A DNA stretch of 64,000 nucleotides. Origin: Astropecten irregularis (taxonomy: Eukaryota > Echinodermata > Asteroidea > Paxillosida > Astropectinidae). The notes beneath the pieces were generated by a model. The model ran no database searches and was not told the origin of the DNA. It saw nothing but the letters and a program-made list of their open reading frames with translations. Every line of letters starts with the position of its first letter. Positions within the stretch are counted from its first letter, which is position 1. This document shows positions 11,614-22,601 of this stretch, piece by piece. The stretch lies in assembly GCA_963971285.1 (NCBI GenBank), contig OZ020253.1, positions 15,698,528-15,762,527 of the forward strand. Direction: 5' to 3'. Made by a program: the position numbers and the translations under genes.

Positions 11614-11940
11614 TTAAAAGTACAGTACAGGATTGGGAACATACCCAAACAGAAATGTTCATAGATCTGCGTATGAAGATGGTGCTGGTATAGAAACATA
11701 ATGTTAAAACATTTCCGCCCGAAATTGTGTATTTATCCAGACATAAGTAAAACGAAGACCGAAAACAGTTTTGATCTCGAGGTAACCCTCTTTCATTTTT
11801 TGAGTCGGGTTTTCACTTTGTTTTTGTCCGATTGAGCTGAAATTTTCACAGGTTTATCATTTCGTGTAGGCCCCCTACATGTTGGATAAGACAAAGTGCG
11901 AGTGCTGCTCTACTGTACCAATCATGTATTATACCTTTAA
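11614..11940 (+). mobile_element. TTAA-flanked MITE, subfamily B, full length
   Basis: TTAA|AAGTACAGTACAGGATTGG at the left and CCAATCATG..ATACCT|TTAA at the right. Interior phrases match the copies at 9147 and 28719. No coding capacity. Confidence 0.8.
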
Positions 11941-11957
11941 GCAATAATCTCGACTCC

Positions 11958-12014
11958 ATTGGTTGGCAATCCTGTTTTATCAAGGGCCTGGATAAAACAG
12001 GATTGCCAACCAAT
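11958..12014. repeat. Perfect inverted repeat, 24-bp arms, 9-nt loop
   Basis: The arm at 11958-11981 (ATTGGTTGGCAATCC..) is the exact reverse complement of 11991-12014, with a 9-nt spacer. It sits 18 bp past the end of the TTAA element. It could be a fold-back transposon remnant or a recent snap-back duplication. Confidence 0.85.
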
Positions 12015-12555
12015 TGATGTTTACTGTTTTTTACTTGTATTTCGGCCATAGTGTTTTCCGAGCATAAGGCGTTCACAAGGAGTTTTTTGCTGGCAAAATG
12101 ATTTTATGTTTCGAGGTTTTTGGCGATAAGCAAATTTTGGTACTTAGCAGCTATATGAACTGAAATTGGCCGTGATTCACCAGTAGGTTATTTTTGTTAT
12201 GGACGTCATCGTTTTGCCGTCCACGGTAAAGGGAACTTCCTGGGTACTCATGTTGAAATCATCTTGGTAACAATGCCAGCAATATTCATATTTGAATAAT
12301 ATTCCTCTGTGAAGAATATTTATTGGTCAAAGTCCAACCTGCGTTTGTCAGTGGCAGAAGATATTCTATTAATCCCTCAACAATTTCCTTGGCGCAGTTA
12401 TAATCTTGGGGTAATTAATTAGGTAAAGTACCGAAAATTGAATCACAGGAGTAAGAATCGCACATAATATATCATACCGGTACCGGTAGTTGCAAAACCT
12501 GAGAGACTCGTGAGTGGGGCAATTCCACCGCAAATTTTGGGGTTATTTAAACCGA

Positions 12556-12874
12556 TTAAAGGTACTATCATACTTTGGTAGCATACCGAAAGAGAAATCT
12601 TCACAGAGTTATACCTATAACTTACAGGGTATAAAGATGGTGATGGTAGAAACTTACCGTTAATTTTTTTTTTTCTGCCTAAAAATGCTGTATATATCCA
12701 GAAAAAGAGAAAAACAGTGACCAAAATTATGTTTTTCACTGTTTTCTCAAAAAGTGGGCACCGTATGGGACTGACATTTTCACAGACAACTGTTACTGTA
12801 TCTTCATTGATGTGTTTGCCCATGAATCTGTATTTCTTTGACAAAAACAAAACAAAGTATGATGTTTCCTTTAA
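12556..12874 (+). mobile_element. TTAA-flanked MITE, subfamily A, full length
   Basis: TTAA|AGGTACTATCATACTTTG at left; CAAAGTATGATGTTTCCT|TTAA at right. Opposite orientation relative to the copy at 4788 (the ggtataaagatggtgatgg half comes first). Confidence 0.85.
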
Positions 12875-13328
12875 GTTTGTTTATTGTGGTACTTGTATGC
12901 ACCTTCGGTTGTGCATAGCTCTATTTATTGTATTGCAAATCCCTTTTAATGCAGGAAATACTGCATTTGTCTGCATAAGTCTTTTTGTTTGGTTACAAAG
13001 GCTACGTAGGGTCCACTCCAAATTTTCAGGGTTTTCAAATTTTGACTTTTTTCAAATTTGTTTGATCCATCCATCCATCCACCCCCAATTTCGATTGAAA
13101 AAAAAAGAAAATATTTTTCAGAAAAACAACATTCTGGATTTTAATATACAAAGTGAATTTCTGTTTTCTGTTTACTTCAATTTATTTTCTTGACCCACCC
13201 ACCCACTATTTCAAAAAACAATTTGAAATTTAAAAACATTGAAAATTTTGAGTAGTAGTTATAAACTAGCACTCAAGCAGTCTGAGTTGATTTTAGCACA
13301 GAGCTAGGGAATTTGACAATGACATTGT

Positions 13329-13564
13329 TTAAAGGTTATATCATACTTTGGTTTTTGTCTTTTATTTTTTGATCTTTTAAAGATCAAAAATAAAGTTGGT
13401 CACTGGTTTTATTATGGATAAATACAGCATTTCGGGCAGAAAAACTGTCACAGTATGTTTCTACCATCACCATCTTTATACCCTGTAAGTTACAGGTAAA
13501 TTTGTGAAGATTTCTGTTTCGGTAGGCGGCAACCAAAGTATGATAATAATCATAATACCTTTAA
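13329..13564 (+). mobile_element. TTAA-flanked MITE, subfamily A, internally deleted
   Basis: TTAA|AGGTTATATCATACTTTG at left and AATACCT|TTAA at right. The cagattcatgggc..agtgcccac segment of full copies is missing, so it is about 80 bp shorter than they are. Confidence 0.8.
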
Positions 13565-13818
13565 CATTGCAATATCATGATGTGTAAAAAACGTTATTAA
13601 AAAAAAAGTTATTCAAATATAAGACGCATGAATTAAAAATCATACGGTAAAAATAAGACAAAATCTTGACAACATATTGTACATGATATAGGTTAGGTTT
13701 ATTTCAAACTTCTTGATCCCTCAAAAATGTGTGATGTTACAGAAAATACTGTTATAAGTTATTAGAGGCCCATAATGCTGCGCACATTGTACTCTTACAC
13801 TGATAAGGTTTGTTTATA

Positions 13819-14257
13819 CAGGGTGTCCCAGAAAAAAACTCAACACTGTGTAGGCAACCATTATGTAAAAATTAAACTGTTTATATATCACTTCAAGATT
13901 CAGATATATGATGCAGCCATGTCTTGGCTATCACCATTTTAAACAAAATCGGGCTGAAATCGGCAAAAATATGACAAATTTAAAGAGTACTCTTTAAAAA
14001 CAAATTTGCAGTATTCCAGAATAAGTGGTCAATACACACATAATGTGTATGGAAGAAAGATGAAAATCGGGTTTTGAGGTTGGGTAATTCAGTCTTAAGT
14101 TTTGCCCACAATTTCAGTTCAATTTTGCTCAAATTCTACATGGTGATAGCCAAGACATAACTGTATCACATATCTGAATCTTGAAGTGATGAACAGTTTA
14201 TTTTTAATATAACGGTTCTCGATGCAAGCGTTGCAACTTTTTTGGGACACCTTGTGT
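13819..14257. mobile_element. Long palindromic MITE with GGGTGTCCC termini
   Basis: Ends ACAGGGTGTCCCAGAAAAA and TTTTTTGGGACACCTTGTGT are inverted partners, and inner blocks such as TCACTTCAAGATTCAGATAT and its reverse complement near 14170-14195 show that most of the element is a foldback. No open frame. GGGTGTCCC ends are common in mariner-related elements (general knowledge). Confidence 0.7.
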
Positions 14258-14711
14258 GTTACCAACTAAAGCACATTGGGTCACAAGAGGTCTGATCTGA
14301 TTTTGAGTTTAACAGCGTTTAAAAGACAATGCACGGTGCAAATTGACGGGAATCTCTGACTATTAAATCCAGAAAGATGTCTCCACATCGTCAGTATTAG
14401 TAGAACCAACTGATACTCAGAATGAACAGGCTTAGCATATTCTTTCCGATTCAGAACTAAAATGGACCCCCAAAAAAGCATGAAATTGGGCATCGTAGAA
14501 TTGTCTTGGAAACAAGATTACTTGTTCATACAGAGATTCTTTTCTGTTTTTTTGTTTTTTTCATAATAGGGAAATCATTTTGCACATTGCCATGCCATTT
14601 TGTGACTACCATGTACATGGAAATATGACCTATCTTTATACAACACAAATTTGAGTTTCTGTCTCGCTTGATGTGGACGTATACTCATCGGTGACCTTTG
14701 ACCTCCACGCA

Positions 14712-16929
14712 TCATATTTCCATCATCCTGTCGGCATCGCCAATGACCTCGCAGCTATATTTAGCTGTTTTATAAGACAGTGACAAAAAAAGAGGAAAAC
14801 AATTAATACACTTTCTGAATTTTTCTTAAAACAATCTGGCTTACATCCTATTAGGAGCTTTAACCAAACAAAAACTGAAAAAGAATAACTGACCGTTTTT
14901 TAGGCACATTGTCAATTCAAAGTGATTCTTCAAAGTTAGTTTTTACTTCATACTTTTTGTTAAAGAAATGCAGATTCATGGGCAAAAATATCAAGAAAGA
15001 TAAAGTAACAGTCATCTGTGAAATTTCCAGTCCCATAAGATGCCCACGTTTTGAGAAAACAGTGGGGAAAAAAGTATCACAGTATTTTCAAATCTATTCA
15101 CAGCGGGAGTTCTGATCTCACCTGAGATCAAAACTTGTTTTGGGTCTTTGGTTGTACTCTTTTCTGGATAAATATGCCATTTTTAGGCAAAAACATTTTT
15201 AACTGTATGTTTCTACCATCACCATCTTTATACCCTGTAAGTAATAGGTAAATTTCTGTTTTGGTATGCTACCAAAGTATGATGTTTACCTATAAAAATG
15301 AAATATACTTATTTTTAACAATATCCCTGATGCTTGGAGTTACGTGGGCCTGACATCTTGATCCTAGCAGGATCTTTCTCAAAGGCTTAAGATAAAGATC
15401 CTCCTCGGATGGAAACATCAGGCCCTCCTAACTCCAAGCATTTGATATATTTCAGGTCTTTAATTTTGGTTGTTTGCACTTATATTCCCAGATATTCGAA
15501 GGTTGGTGTTAATTATGCCATAACAGTGGCATCTTTGCTTAACATAAACTAAAATAATAAATGCCTTTTCTGGAGGCAGCCAATTGATACCAACCTTTTG
15601 GTGATACATTTTGTGAACTTCCCACGAGGCAATCTTTCATCTCCACACTCTCTCCAAGGTGAGTATTGCCGCATATGACACTCCCCTGAATGGCGCACCT
15701 GCAAATAGCAACATGACACAATTCAACTTTCATGATACTTGATGACTTGATGTCACGGAGCAGCACTCACACTGTCTAATCCAGCAAGTTCATGAAATGA
15801 TAAACCTGTGAAAATTTGAGCTCAATCGGACATCTGAGTCACAAGAAAATAGCAAAAACCCGACTCAATTGTTCTTATAAAACATAAAGAAGGATTTTTG
15901 ATCTTGCCAAGATCAAAAATGTTTTTGGTGTTTGGTTTTACTCTTTCTGGATAAATACACCATTTCAGGCGGAAATGTTTTAACGGTATGTTTCTACCAG
16001 CACCATCCTCATACCCTGAAAGGTACCGTATACGTAAATCTGTGAACAATTCTGTTTGGGTACCTTACCAATCCTGTACTGTACTTTTAAATCTCTTTGA
16101 CAAAGCATTAACACAACTGTTTAACATACGAAATTTAACAATCATGCCAAAACTCCAACTCACCCGTCACTGATTTGGACATGGTCCATGATGACCGAAT
16201 TGATGATTTTGACTTTGTCTCCCACAATGCAATGCTTTCCGATGATGGATCGCTTAATTGATACCTTCTCTCCGACGGTTGTTCCGTCTCCGAGCATGGA
16301 GTCTTGCCCCACCTGTAGCAACAATAAGATATGATACAATACTGTTTGTAAGTCATGAACAGCATAGACAAAACCTAGATGACGCAATTGGCTGTTCGTG
16401 GCTGTGTCATTCGCGGCGCCATTTTTAAACGGTATAGAATTCCTCACAAATCTGTTTTTATGGAACGCCGTAGCAAGCTTCTTTAGATTGTTTGCTTCGG
16501 TAATTCCATCATTCAATTTGCCAAATTGAATTATGGAATTGGCGAACGGAATGACAAAATGACTAACTGAATGATGGAATTGGCAAATTAAATGATGGAA
16601 TTACCGACTAACAATCTAAGCCACCGAAGATAGCAACGGTGTTCCATCGTGTTTTTGCACGCATTGCGCACCGCATTGACGCAGCTTGCGCAACCGTAAA
16701 AGCACATGAGCGCTGCTTTGCAATGCTTTGTTCAGTAGGGCGGTTTGGTAGGTTACCTACTTAACATGGCCGCCGTCATGACGGATGTAGCTTCCATTGG
16801 CTAATACACTGGTGCGTCATCTCGGGTTTTTTTATATGTCTATGATGAACAGCAATCTTGGTCTTGTTTGTTCGTCTGCTTGATTTGTATAGCCCCCTCT
16901 AGTGTTGCATTGTGCCATTTGGTAAGCAT

Positions 16930-16964
<35 letters not shown>

Positions 16965-19900
16965 TCCGTTTCGTTAACCCCCTAATAAATGCTAGAAGGT
17001 TCTTACTTGACTTTTGCTCTTGACAGTAGCTTTAGGATGAATGAGTGGATCGTCACCTAGAAGTTGTCTCTGCGCTGTGATCTACGGAAGAAAAGACGCA
17101 ACAATTTATAGACTGATAAAATGTAATGCCTGCATAAATCCCTGTGATCTAATTGGTGAATCGTTGGTCACATGTCATTTGAGTGACTTCCTGACCATAC
17201 TGTATGGCCAGGACGCACCTGTGAGCACTTAGCAATGACAAAACCCATAAAATGATCCTGGGGTAAATTTCACCAAACTCTTCGCAACTTATATCAATCG
17301 TAGGACTTTTGATGCATTAAAGCCCTACGTGTAAATAGGCCCCCTACCATGGGTTATTCTTTGTAACTCGAGTTACGATCGATCGAAGGGTTTCGTGAAA
17401 TCGACCCCTGGGCATGCAACAGGGCCCTTCTAAGTTTATTGCATTATATATTTCAGGTCATTATTTTGGTTGATGAGCAGTTTGCTTATTACACGTATTG
17501 ATTATTACTTGTATCGATTATTACATGTATTGAGTATTACATATTGATTATCACATGTATTGATCATTACTTGAATTGATTATTGTATGTATTGATTATT
17601 ACATGCATTGATTGATACTTGTATTGATTATTACATGTATTGTTTATAACTTGTATTGATTATTGATTATTATGTATTGATTATCACTTGTATTGATTGT
17701 TACATGTGTTGATTATTAATTGTATTGATTATAGCTTGTATTGATTATTATGTATTGATTATCACTTGTATTGATTGTTACATGTGTTGATCATTAATTG
17801 TATTGATTATAGCTTGTATTGATTATTACTTGTATTGATTATTACTTGTATTGATTATTACATATATCAATTATTACATATATTGAAAACAAACACTAAG
17901 TTCTATCTACCTGTCTATTTGCCTCACAGTAAGAAGCCATGGTGTTCACTCTAATGCACAAGCCACTGTCCATGATGTAAGTATGACAGCGTAATGTGTC
18001 CCCATGTTGATAATAGTCTGACATCTCTCCCATGTGTTCATTCCAAGATGACATGGTACGTGCTGTCTTAGTCAGCTCATCAACAGTTCCATAGCTTGAG
18101 ATATCTAATCCATGGTTTCAAGCATAAAAACCTCTCGTTACATTTTCTTAGTATCGAGGAAAGCGTCAAACTAAAAAATAATTTTTATGTCGGAAATATT
18201 CTCCTTTTTTTCCAATCCTCGACCTCTGAATTGGATCCTCATTAGTGCTGGGCAAAACCGGGTAATTTCATATCCGGTTACTGATTGCAAAAAAAATCTG
18301 GTTAACAGTTAACTTACATGTATGTAATCATGTGCAACGTGCGCGACATGTGCAACTTATGGTATATATATATATCTTCTTCAATGTGATCGTCGCTTTC
18401 AGAATGCTTTTTATAATGTTTTTTTTTTTAAGATCAAGCATTTAGATCAAGTACATGCAATGTTTCTTTTGGATCCAGTATGTGAAAAGCGTGTTTCTAC
18501 TTGGCAAAATGACATAATTACTGACAGGAATTCTAAAGTTTACAATTTTTGGGTTGTTGACCATGAGCCAAATGTTCGACCCTTTTTTCCCCTTTCAGTT
18601 CGGAAAACAGTAAGTGAAAATTTGTAACCGAATAATTAAATCCGGGTCAGTTAACTTCTAACAGGATAAAAATCACAGCACTTATCCTCATTGGATCAGA
18701 CAAAGTGCGACTTTTACCAATCAACGTGATATGATCCCTTTCAATTCAACCTACCCTTTTCTTGTTGAATTTCTAGGGGATCCATGGAGTCTGGCTGGGT
18801 GTGCAGGGGACCTGCCTTGGGCCTTGCAAACTGCTTCTTGACAAGGTACGGTATTAGCTCACCCTTTATGGTCGAGTAGGAACTACAGAGACAAGACACA
18901 CAAGGTAGGTCATGATTTACATCTTGGAAGGGTCATTCACAAATTCATACATATAGAATTTTGCATTTTCTCCACAGGAAAATTTCCAGGAATAAGTTTG
19001 ATTTAAGGCCAAGGTTTGATTTTGTGGTAACACCATGAGATGTAAACTATTCTCTGTTTTGAGTTGTGTGGCTCTGAAAAGAGCTGGGTAATTCTGACCA
19101 GGCATCTTTTACCTTCCTACTTTGTTGTCTCCTAAGAAGTCCAGCACCCATTTCTTCAGGATGTACATGTGTGCATCCACTAATCTCGTTTTCACCTGTA
19201 TGAAGGGATTTCTTCCAGATGAAAAAAAAGTGATAGTGTCGGGTTAGAGAGTTACATATATCACGGCAATAGAACAGCTTCAAGGAAGACACTTATAGGC
19301 CTTTTCCAAACCTCGGGTCCAGCTCAGGCTCTATCATCCATACACTGAAAATATAGGTTGTGGGTTTTTTCATTGAAGCTGAAGCTCTGTTTTCTTTTTC
19401 AAACCAGAGAATCTACTTGCGAACCGCATTCAAAAGCCTCTATTTTGATTTTAGAATGGATTCACAAAATGGAGGCAGAGGCTGAGCCAAACCCGGGGTT
19501 TGGAAAAGGTCCTTTAACAGAAGGTATCCCACTATAAAGTCAACCAATCTTGGTTCCCATCTACCCATACAGGCTTGCCAACTTCACTTTCATCCAAATT
19601 CCTGCAACAGATATAAATTTGGTTTCTAATTGACACTAGTTCGCACTATTTTCCATCCGATTCTCCCCCAACCATGTGCCAACAATGAAAAGTTAAGGTC
19701 GTGTAAGAATTCAGAATACATGCACGAAACTTTTCCTCGGATCAGCTGATTTACTCTTTTAAACTTCACCCTTTGAAAAGAGAACACTGTACAAAGTATG
19801 GTAAATACAGAATCGGAATTTCCTCTTTTTTCTTTATAAAGTTGAAGTTGCATGCCTGAAACTAGCAACATAACATCCCACCCACCCATACACAATTACT

Positions 19901-22139
19901 AAACTGAGGAGAGTACTGCCCTACTGATGCCAATATTTGTCTATTAGACCAACCTCTTAAGGACTGATTTCCTGACTGAGAGAGCATCATCTATGTCAGC
20001 CTCAGCAGCCAGTAGCAGGACTCTCCTTCCCTTCTCATCCAGACCCACTATATCTCTCTGTTCTGTGGGGACAATGAGGATTGATGGTCAAAATCCTGGA
20101 ACACCATTCCTGTCTCAGGACTCAGAACAATTTTGCATATAATCTATCTCTCCAACCAAAATCATTCACATTCATGATCAATTGTGATACCTGACGCAAT
20201 ATTGGATTCGATTCGCCCTGCTGACCCCAGCTAGCTCGGTGGCCTAGCGGTATGGCATCTGGGGTTGATTTCATGAAGCCCTGCGAAATTCTCGAAACTC
20301 GAGATATGAAGGATAACTCATTGTAAGGGGTCTATCCCACGTAGGGCTTCAATGCATCAAAAGTCCTACAATTGATAGTAAGTTACGAAGAGTTTGGTGA
20401 AATCAACCCCTGCACTAGTATAGTAAGCAGGAGGTCGTGGGTTCGAATCCCACCTGAGCCAGCGCATGTTTGTTTCATTTGCACTCAACAAGCACTGAGT
20501 ATGCTAATTCATCCACGTCAGTGGAGGGTGAGCCTAATGGCGTTCCGCGCTAATAACGTCACACCATGCATGCACGCGCACACATACCTCCACTCACCAC
20601 ACGTTTGCATGGCCAGTTGCAATGTTTGTCTGAGATTCGGTGCTATTTTTAGCGCAAGTGCGCAGTGCTATTTTGAATATTATCTATCTCCCGACCAAAA
20701 TCATTAATACTCATTTTTATACCCATAATCTTTGGACAGTTGGCCCAATCATATTTGACCCACCTGTTTTCCTCTTGGATTTTGTACCTGGTACCGACAC
20801 CATACCCTCAGTGGACTGGTCAGACAGAGAATGCATTAATAGTGTCACTGAGGCATCATAGGTCCTATGTACATCGGCTAATAGGTGCAGTTCCACATCA
20901 GTGATCAGATCACAGCTTATCACGAGGACATCAGTCTGAATGAGAGAGAATCACAAACATGAAAGTATAGGTTTTCCCGCTCATTTTCGGCAAATGAGCA
21001 GACAATTTAAACGCTGCGTCATTCCATTTCACGTGAAACTGCAAGGCACCTCAAGATTTTCATTCAATTTCACTTCATGCGCAAGCAAATGTAAACATGC
21101 GCCACGCGAGTAAAAAGAATCGCCTTTCAATTTAAAATTCCATTCGAACAGCATTCAAATTCGCAACGGCTTTTGGCAGCGTGCTAAATTGAATGCCGAT
21201 TTTGCATGGCTAAACTGAAAGACTGTTAAATAGAATTGAATGCAATGATATGGCCGCATCAAAGTGAAATCGAGTGACATTTCAACCGAGGAGGCAAAAT
21301 CACGTCAACACGAATGCGTGAAAATGAAATTGGCCACTCATATGCCGAAAATGACAGGGAAAACCTATATTATTATCCAAATTCATTCAAGATTCACTGA
21401 ATTCTTAATGAATCACTAAAAGAGTACTCAAAAGCAGAGCTCCGGCCTACATCTACAATGTATGTGAACCCCCAGTGGCTAAAAACGCTACAGATGGCTC
21501 AGATGGGGTTTGAACCCATGACCGACCGTTCAGCACAGACATCATTCCAATCAAGACCACACAACCAATCAGCAGTAGATTTGTCTACTACCCGACTGCC
21601 CGCCCCCGGCCATTACCTTGATCTTATCTCGTATGAATCGCAGAGACTCGGCGGTGCCCCAGTCTTCGTCGCTCGGGATTGTTACAACGTCCAATCGGAT
21701 GAGGAGCTCGCTGGCGGACTGTAGGGCCTGAACAAGGTCACGCTTGACCGAATCAAAGGTGATGATTATCACGCCTACAAAAAAATGACATACAAGTTTC
21801 TAATGGGTATTTCCACTGTGTGGGATCTCTATGGCCGTGTCGCAAATCTCTGGCTGCGGCTGCAAATTACACACACACACCTATGGCAGCCACTAGCCAA
21901 TGACTGCAGCCGTTTCCATAGACTTAGTGTGTTATTTGTAGTCGTAGCCAGAGATTTGAGACATTGATTCAAAAAGTAGTCAGGTGCTTACTCTCAAAAC
22001 CAGCTTTCTCCAGCATGCTAACAGGGTACCAGACCAGCGGTCTGTTGCCAACTGGGAGGAGTGCCTTAGGAACACTTGCTGTCAGATCGGTCATGCGGGA
22101 TCCCCGACCCCCTGCCATGATTACTGCTTGAAACTCCAT
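14712..22139 (-). CDS. EIF2B3: Translation initiation factor eIF-2B subunit gamma
   Basis: Complete gene of 11 coding exons, all with GT/AG borders and compatible phases: 22139-21992, 21774-21617, 20935-20764, 20062-19954, 19211-19113, 18882-18755, 18104-17911, 17081-17007, 16312-16164, 15698-15595 and 14764-14712. These sum to 1389 nt, 462 residues plus stop (human about 452). eIF2B-gamma pairs with epsilon in the catalytic subcomplex that exchanges GDP for GTP on eIF2 in the cytosol. The N-terminal nucleotidyltransferase-like domain begins [20 protein letters not shown], followed by [23 protein letters not shown] and SCDLITDV; the middle has [12 protein letters not shown] and [12 protein letters not shown]; the C-terminus is a left-handed beta-helix with hexapeptide repeats ([28 protein letters not shown]) and ends DRMMEI. 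The start ATG has an ACCATGG context. The acceptor of exon 5 and the donor of exon 10 were chosen because they keep frame and family similarity. The closest mobile insertions are in introns only. Confidence 0.97.
14940..15290 (+). mobile_element. TTAA-MITE, subfamily A, degraded ends
   Basis: Body phrases gcagattcatgggcaaaaat, agtcatctgtgaaatttcca and accatcaccatctttatacc match other copies; the TTAA ends are no longer intact. It lies in the last EIF2B3 intron. Confidence 0.7.
15331..15440. repeat. Inverted pair of the GATCCTAGCAGGATC repeat
   Basis: TGCTTGGAGTTACGTGGGCC at the left and GGCCCTCCTAACTCCAAGCA at the right are inverted partners. Between them are two opposed copies of the gataaagatcctgc phrase seen singly at 8660 and 46255. 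Confidence 0.6.
15776..16090 (-). mobile_element. TTAA-MITE, subfamily B, inverted, one end truncated
   Basis: Reverse orientation of the family at 11614 (gagctcaatcggacatctga, tggataaatacaccatttca), ending GTACT|TTTAA at 16090. The other end stops inside the element, about 80 bp from EIF2B3 exon 10. Confidence 0.7.
16363..16844. mobile_element. hAT-like MITE with 8-bp target duplication
   Basis: ATGAACAG occurs directly outside both ends (16355-16362 and 16845-16852). The element begins CATAGACA and ends TGTCTATG, with inner inverted blocks (agatgacgca / tgcgtcatct, and cggtaattccatcatt / aatgatggaattaccg). An 8-bp duplication with CA..TG ends fits the hAT superfamily. About 482 bp, no transposase, in an EIF2B3 intron. 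Confidence 0.75.
16930..16963. repeat. (GAGCCC)n microsatellite
   Basis: About five to six perfect hexamers, followed by cctccgtttcgttaacccc, which matches the terminus of the GGGGTTTACGAA MITE family. The array appears to have expanded from the gcccgagcc phrase inside a MITE remnant. Confidence 0.8.
17260..17408. mobile_element. Family C palindromic MITE
   Basis: GGGGTAAATTTCACCAAACT start and TTCGTGAAATCGACCCC end, with the internal tcgtaggacttttgatgcat and aactcgagttacgatcgatc blocks. Confidence 0.75.
17490..17885. repeat. Minisatellite, about 16-bp unit (TTGATTATTACTTGTA)
   Basis: Roughly 20-25 imperfect copies of TTGATTATTACATGTA/TTGATTATTACTTGTA, with a longer duplicated block (tattatgtattgattatcac occurs twice). 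It ends about 25 bp before the donor of EIF2B3 exon 7 (the exon lies at 17911-18104, minus strand). Confidence 0.85.
19297..19512. mobile_element. MITE with AGGCCTTTTCCAAACC termini
   Basis: Left AGGCCTTTTCCAAACC and right GGTTTGGAAAAGGTCCTTTA are inverted partners; the interior shares tgaaaatataggttgtgggt and aaaccagagaatctacttg with 5110-5334. Confidence 0.7.
20229..20540 (+). repeat. tRNA-derived SINE interrupted by a family C MITE
   Basis: The A-box half (gctcggtggcctagcggtat) at 20235-20255 and the B-box half (gtgggttcgaatcccacctg) at 20437-20456 are separated by the family C element at 20261-20410. The downstream body (catttgcactcaacaagcac) matches a copy at 57385-57500. Not a functional tRNA gene. 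Confidence 0.75.
20261..20410. mobile_element. Family C MITE inserted inside a SINE
   Basis: GGGGTTGATTTCATGAAGCC to GGTGAAATCAACCCC. The SINE sequence on the two sides joins into a continuous tRNA-like head when the element is ignored. Confidence 0.8.
20966..21369. mobile_element. MITE with TAGGTTTTCCC termini and TA duplication
   Basis: TAGGTTTTCCCGCTCATTTT..GGCAAATGAG at left, mirrored by CATATGCCGAAAATGACAGG GAAAACCTA at right, TA outside each end. It lies immediately beside the acceptor of EIF2B3 exon 3. Relatives: 7746-8174 and 47670-47940. Confidence 0.75.
21838..21966. repeat. Imperfect palindrome (cgcaaatctctggctgcgg)
   Basis: gtcgcaaatctctggctgcg at the left is mirrored by gtcgtagccagagatttgag at the right, with a short (AC)n and tctatgg/ccataga inner arms. 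Similar gccatagcc-rich blocks occur near 1957-2160 and 54967-55030. Confidence 0.55.
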
Positions 22140-22550
22140 GGTTGACAGAATCTATAGATTGGCGCCAGACTAGGGCCATGAAAAGAACAAAAAAGTGAAA
22201 ATGAAAAAGTGATGAATTTAGGTCTCTATCCTCTCTTTGCACAGGTTTTCTTGATGATAATAAGACATGATTATGCGATCTTGGAATATAGATTGCTATG
22301 GAGATAGCTGGAATTTGGTTCTGAAAGGGACCAGGCCACTTTTCCATTGAAAGGGGCACTTCCATTTAGCCTGCATGCACTCTGCAAAAAATGGTTTAAC
22401 TGAAGCAATTAAATATTATAACAATAATTACATAGGCCACCTAATCATTAATTAATTAGAAATATCAATTAAAATCATACGGTGAGAAACATTACTAGCA
22501 AGTCGGTATTCACTGTAGTGTATGGCTAGTAATTACTGCTTCAAGCGTCA

Positions 22551-22601
22551 GATAGCTAAGCCATGGAGGTAGAAATCTATTTATACCTCCACATGGCTAA
22601 A
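22551..22601. repeat. Short hairpin upstream of the palindromic insertion
   Basis: GCTAAGCCATGGAGGTA is mirrored by TACCTCCACATGGCTAAAGC around a 13-nt AT-rich loop. It directly abuts the larger palindrome and shares the ctaagcc phrase that flanks it. Confidence 0.7.

Noticed and set aside
11846..12076. Minus-strand open frame as the ZAR1 N-terminal exon
   Set aside because: It begins with GTG, not ATG, and consists of the TTAA element and the 24-bp hairpin.
15539..15594. Read-through end of EIF2B3 exon 10 (WYQLAASRK.. then stop)
   Set aside because: Splicing from 15595 to 14764 restores the conserved ..[12 protein letters not shown] terminus in frame.
17490..17885. CRISPR array
   Set aside because: Units are contiguous with no unique spacers; this is a eukaryotic minisatellite.
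20723..20763. Longer EIF2B3 exon 3 ending at 20723
   Set aside because: The donor at 20763 joins in phase to [12 protein letters not shown] of exon 4, which matches the family; the longer form does not.
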